This document shows, piece by piece, positions 29,901-32,171 of a stretch of 32,171 nt of DNA. The notes below the pieces were generated by a model. The model was given only the letters and a program-made list of their open reading frames with translations. It was not told where the DNA came from and searched no databases. Both the position numbers and the translations under genes were made by a program. Positions within the stretch are counted from its first letter, which is position 1; each line of letters begins with the position of its first letter. The stretch is from contig JACWEP010000011.1 in the NCBI GenBank assembly GCA_014653375.1, positions 1 to 32,171 of the forward strand. The letters run 5' to 3'. This stretch comes from Pelagibacterales bacterium SAG-MED48. Its GTDB lineage: Bacteria > Pseudomonadota > Alphaproteobacteria > Pelagibacterales > Pelagibacteraceae.

Positions 29901-32171
29901 TACTGCAGCAGTATCATTATTTGCTGTTGGGGCATCGTTTACTGCAGTTACATTAACAGTCATTGTCTGAGATGAGCTATAAGCAGTTCCATCATTTACT
30001 TGAAAACCAAAAGTAGTATAAGAACTTCCATTTTCATTTGTATCTGGCTTAAATCTTAATTTATTATTTGCAATGTCTGCAGCGTAAATTTCTTGGTTTA
30101 AAGTTACATCTACCCAGTCTGATCCGTTATAATATTGCAAAGCACCATTGTCTTCTAAAGATGTAATTTTAATTTTATTTAAACTTCCACTAGCATCATC
30201 GTCACTAAAATTAAATTCACTAGTTGAAAATACGTGATTGGTATCTTCATTAGTTGTAATAGTATTATTTGATGCCGTTGGAGCGTCATTTACACCAACT
30301 ATAGTAATTGTGATAACTGCGGTATCAGTATCTGTGCCATCAGAGACAGTATAGTTAAAACTATCTGTAACAATATCACCTGGATCGAGTGCATCTGCAG
30401 CACTTTGATTTGCAACATATGAATAAGAACCATTAGCGTTAATTGTTAATTGACCGTAAGTTCCAGTTAAAGCAGAGCCAACAGTTCCTGCTGTACCACT
30501 TCCCTCACTAGAACCTGTTCTAATTGCTGAGATTGTTAATGATGCACTTGCATCTGCATCAGAATCTGAGTTTGAGCCTGAGCTTGTATCAAGAACATCT
30601 CCTGTATTTTCCCCTGTTATATCAACTAAACTGTATGGGCTTGAAAGTGAAAAAGAAAAAATTTTATTTGAACCTGTTTGACCTATAAATGCTTTAGTTC
30701 CATCATTATTAAATACTATGTCATTTGCCTTTGTAACTGTGCCAGTCATATCAAATGCACCGTTATAAGATGCTGTAGATAAGTTAAAACCCGTACTAAG
30801 ATCGTATTCGTGTATTTCATCACTATTTCGGCCTGTGATAAATAATTTTGTACCAGTTGAATTAAATGAAAGACCTCTTGGGGTAACTTCTTTGGAACTA
30901 ACGTCTAAACTTCTACTTGTGTATGATATTGTCGTAGTGTCAAAAGCTGTTGAAAGAGAATATTCATAAACAGTATCATTGCTATCTCCAAGTAAAAACA
31001 TTTTACTTCCATCAGTATTAAAAGTTATACCCATAGGATTTCCATCTTGACCGCTAACAACAGTTGAAGAAGGTGATGATAATGAAGATATGTCATAAGC
31101 GGTAGATAAAGAAAATTCATAAACTTTTTTGTTAGAGTTTTGATCAGAGTTTAAATAAAGCTTAGTGCCATCACTATTAAATCTTAAACCACGTGGACTA
31201 GTCGTGTGAGAGCTAACATCATATGTGGTACTTTGAGAAGCCGTTGTTATATCAAAAGCAGTCGTTAAAGCATGTTGGGAGATAACAGCTGGTGTACTAG
31301 CATGAACAACAAACATTTTAGTTCCATCACTATTAAATGATAAAGCTCTAATAGAACCTTCGTTAATTGTATAAGGAGTTCCATCATGAGAGGCGCCTGT
31401 AGCACTTGTTGCATTACTATCATTTGAAACATTTAAAGTTCCATCCTCATTAACAGTTGCAGTATCATTCTGTGCAACTGGTGCATCGTTTACGCCAAGA
31501 ATTGTAATTGTTATTACTCCAATATCTGTTGCTGTTCCATCAGAGAGAGTATAGTTAAAAGTATCGGTTACAGTATCACCTACATCTAAAGCATCAGCTG
31601 CCGCTTGATCTGCAATATAAGCATAACTACCTATTGAATTTAAAGTTAAAGTTCCATAAGTACCTTGAAGTCCCGATCCAACAGTTCCTGATGTACCTGA
31701 TCCTTCAACAGATCCTGTTCTAATTGCAGTAATTGTAAGTGATGCGCTTGCATCAGCATCGCTATCTGCATGTGAAGATGAGCTAGTATGAATTACATCT
31801 CCAGAATGTTCTCTATGAGCATCGTAACTTCCAGTAACACTAGCATTAGAATCATTACTAACTGGTAACAATCCATCTTCGTTTACAACCCCAACATCAT
31901 TTTGAGCAACTGGCGCATCATTAACACCTGTTACTGTAATGATTAATGTAGCAGTATCCGTTCCACCGTTTCCATCAGACACTGTATAAGTAAAACTATC
32001 TGTTTCTGTATCAGTTGCATCTAGTGCATCAGCTGCTGATTGGTCAGCTGTATAAGTGTATGTTCCATCAGCTCCTACTTTTAATGTTCCATAAGTTCCA
32101 GTAACTGTTGTAAAGTTACTATTATAAGTACTACTTCCTGCAACCGAGCTATTTGATCCACCAGTTACTGC
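26949..32171 (-). CDS. Giant VCBS/cadherin-like repeat surface protein, C-terminal 1740 residues (5' end outside window)
   Basis: This is a secreted or surface adhesin-like protein. The frame stays open from the stop at 26949 to the right edge. A GTG at 31982 falls inside the repeated SDGNGG motif and is not the start. From N to C in this window: partial VCBS, VCBS, VCBS interrupted by a five-unit propeller-like insert, cadherin-like, VCBS, VCBS, cadherin-like, VCBS, VCBS. Units of ~350-430 bp are joined by (G/A)xNDAPxAxND linkers. Then follow a charged basic linker (about 27930-28020), two Ig-like putative He_PIG domains (SLPDWIKVDPKTGV; KTPEWVKFDAKNGE) and an Asp/Asn-rich C-terminus ending DYGDGIINRL. 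There are no RTX nonapeptides (GGxGxD). It is the first gene of an operon with three HlyD-like proteins, presumably its exporter. Confidence 0.88.
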   Translation of the reverse strand, partial: AVTGGSNSSVAGSSTYNSNFTTVTGTYGTLKVGADGTYTYTADQSAADALDATDTETDSFTYTVSDGNGGTDTATLIITVTGVNDAPVAQNDVGVVNEDGLLPVSNDSNASVTGSYDAHREHSGDVIHTSSSSHADSDADASASLTITAIRTGSVEGSGTSGTVGSGLQGTYGTLTLNSIGSYAYIADQAAADALDVGDTVTDTFNYTLSDGTATDIGVITITILGVNDAPVAQNDTATVNEDGTLNVSNDSNATSATGASHDGTPYTINEGSIRALSFNSDGTKMFVVHASTPAVISQHALTTAFDITTASQSTTYDVSSHTTSPRGLRFNSDGTKLYLNSDQNSNKKVYEFSLSTAYDISSLSSPSSTVVSGQDGNPMGITFNTDGSKMFLLGDSNDTVYEYSLSTAFDTTTISYTSRSLDVSSKEVTPRGLSFNSTGTKLFITGRNSDEIHEYDLSTGFNLSTASYNGAFDMTGTVTKANDIVFNNDGTKAFIGQTGSNKIFSFSLSSPYSLVDITGENTGDVLDTSSGSNSDSDADASASLTISAIRTGSSEGSGTAGTVGSALTGTYGQLTINANGSYSYVANQSAADALDPGDIVTDSFNYTVSDGTDTDTAVITITIVGVNDAPTASNNTITTNEDTNHVFSTSEFNFSDDDASGSLNKIKITSLEDNGALQYYNGSDWVDVTLNQEIYAADIANNKLRFKPDTNENGSSYTTFGFQVNDGTAYSSSQTMTVNVTAVNDAPTANNDTAAVNEDATTTVSNASNGVIDDNDTDPDSSDTLTITNIAHTNGNTESVTSSTTYSNGQTIVGTYGTLTIGADGTYTYIADQDAADALDASDTANDVFTYTLSDGTVTTTATITITVTGTNDAPTAVNDTASVDEDSTVTVSNASNGVIQDNDTDADADDTTSSLVLTHIAPTGGSNSSVSGGTNHSNGTSVTGTYGTLVIGADGTYTYTADQSAADDLAAGETATDSFTYTVSDGNGGTSTATILLTVTGTNDAPTAANNTIYINENNTDGTYGIRTSLNTTYTFSSNGSEFNFSDTDDSDTLNKIRIKSVPTNGTLTRVSNGAVLSVNDYITNFSNLRYTPNANSEADDSFTFKVHDGTSASSSTYTMNISVNAAPEANNDTDTITEGASNATGNVITNDSDNDDAGSVLRVKGVAAGAESSSVRNRNVGKAIQGSYGTFTLNSDGSYTYSVIGNSATEALSAGQQVTDTFSYKLRDDETNAGSKAIDIAQITFTITGTNDAPIASNDSNTIDISTNSSLTVTNGSVKDVLNNDSDADTNNTISVTEIRTGALEGKGTSGTVGSSLKGTYGTLKINPNGSYTYVVNPGLDDLLDKGEIVFEYFNYTVSDGTAGDTGSIVIKLQNGGQVVKDIRDKKAERLIKKESKRESKRNESSARSEIKSPKIESNFELNLNKIEMPKQDKRNDFSQGLKLTDLVAVKDSSQAKEKNSFSDNVDIDTNEGLTLSFKIFNETGSDIIRFDAIMKDGSSLPDWIKVDPKTGVTTATIPDGVENVEIIIIATDSENEKREIAVKIDPKQILLDNEIIKEEKAQDTSIKVDENGNVNLIKNKEDGTINETLTKNLNLNNEANLKNILENIKTDTIYQIQSNNIGNNYIVDLANEINENFDKSKLVLEDGSKTPEWVKFDAKNGEIIATPPAGVDNLEVKLIVENNGKISVKELSIKFNDNDNAKLDDYEDLKFVSFKDQLNKEFDNYDDYGDGIINRL
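28035..32171 (-). repeat. Tandem VCBS (7) and cadherin-like (2) repeat array
   Basis: Nine units are delimited by NDAP-type linkers near 31920, 31487, 30285, 29935, 29550, 29155, 28795 and 28405. VCBS units are recognised by GTYGTLxIxxxGxYxYxAxQ, ADALDxGDxxTDxFxYTxSDG and (I/T)ITITGVNDAP. The two units at 29935-30285 and 28795-29155 lack GTYG and instead carry NFSDxDxSxxLNKIxI, a cadherin-like pattern. The repeats are diverged at DNA level but keep stretches such as the GCATCTGCATCAG type near 30550 and 31750. This protein-coding repetition is prone to assembly collapse, so the unit number may differ in the real genome. Confidence 0.85.
30610..31380 (-). repeat. Five propeller-like blades nested inside one VCBS repeat
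   Basis: Five units of ~130-165 bp follow the pattern xxSFNxDGTKxFxxGxxxxxVxEYxLSTAFDxST: IRALSFNSDGTKMF, PRGLRFNSDGTKLY, PMGITFNTDGSKMF, PRGLSFNSTGTKLF and ANDIVFNNDGTKAF. They interrupt a VCBS unit between SNDSNATSATGAS and ENTGDVLDTSSGSNSD. The preceding uninterrupted unit runs directly from NASVTGSYDA to HSGDVIHTSS at the same place. The blade call (beta-propeller) is from the repeat pattern only; five blades is low for a closed propeller. Confidence 0.75.

Noticed and set aside
31980..31982. GTG as the start of the giant protein
   Set aside because: It encodes the Val of the repeated YTVSDG motif, and the frame remains open for 63 more codons of VCBS sequence to the window edge.
28035..32171. 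CRISPR or non-coding tandem array
   Set aside because: Periodicity is 350-430 bp with an uninterrupted reading frame and protein-level motifs; it is a coding repeat.

Overview
The window is AT-rich, very densely coded DNA. Its gene content points to a marine alphaproteobacterium of the SAR11/Pelagibacterales type. It has a GlpV-type glycerol-binding protein, a SoxB-like/GlnT/split-glutamate-synthase/ammonium-transporter block, gene spacings of 0-5 nt, weak ribosome binding sites, and no rRNA, tRNA or IS element that I can see. The taxonomic call is inference from gene content and base composition, not from a marker gene.

Left part (1-4233, plus strand): the 3' end of glycerol kinase, a complete periplasmic glycerol-binding protein (GlpV), and a strong terminator. 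Then comes an in-frame chimera of the first ~115 residues of a GlpS-type ABC ATPase joined to a GcvT-family aminomethyltransferase that lacks its first ~80 residues, and a small MarR-like regulator. The chimera looks like a deletion scar or an assembly misjoin.

4268-7261 (minus strand): a tight three-gene operon, mclA-mtkA-mtkB, for malyl-CoA lyase and malate-CoA ligase. Together these convert malate to glyoxylate plus acetyl-CoA, as in the serine cycle. The family diagnosis rests on malate-thiokinase-like rather than SucC-like motifs.

7404-15758 (plus strand): divergent from that operon across a 142-bp AT-only-looking spacer with a perfect 13-bp inverted repeat. The order is SoxB-like flavoprotein, GlnT-type glutamine synthetase, GlxB/GlxC/GlxD (the three parts of a glutamate synthase large subunit as separate proteins), a Lys-rich protein of unknown function, a terminator, an Amt ammonium/methylammonium channel, a one-TM small protein, and another terminator.

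15819-22776 (plus strand): an unlisted 51-residue membrane peptide, then a second complete GlxB-GlxC-GlxD-GlnT module, a diaminopropionate-ammonia-lyase-like PLP enzyme with an altered active-site residue, and a class I photolyase, all nearly abutting. The two modules suggest parallel routes for ammonium and amine nitrogen. GlnT/GlxBCD are homologues of GmaS/MgsABC of the N-methylglutamate pathway, so methylamine use is possible, but the MgdBCD subunits are not in the window.

22773-32171 (minus strand): a giant repeat protein (N-terminus beyond the window) followed by three translationally coupled membrane-fusion (HlyD-like) proteins. One has a signal peptide, one a GAF-like cytoplasmic domain, and one is fused to a PqqD-like domain and an M50 site-2 metalloprotease. 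No ABC ATPase is present. This looks like a dedicated, unconventional export apparatus for the giant surface protein, and is my best candidate for an under-described system. The giant protein also carries a five-blade beta-propeller-like insertion inside one VCBS repeat.
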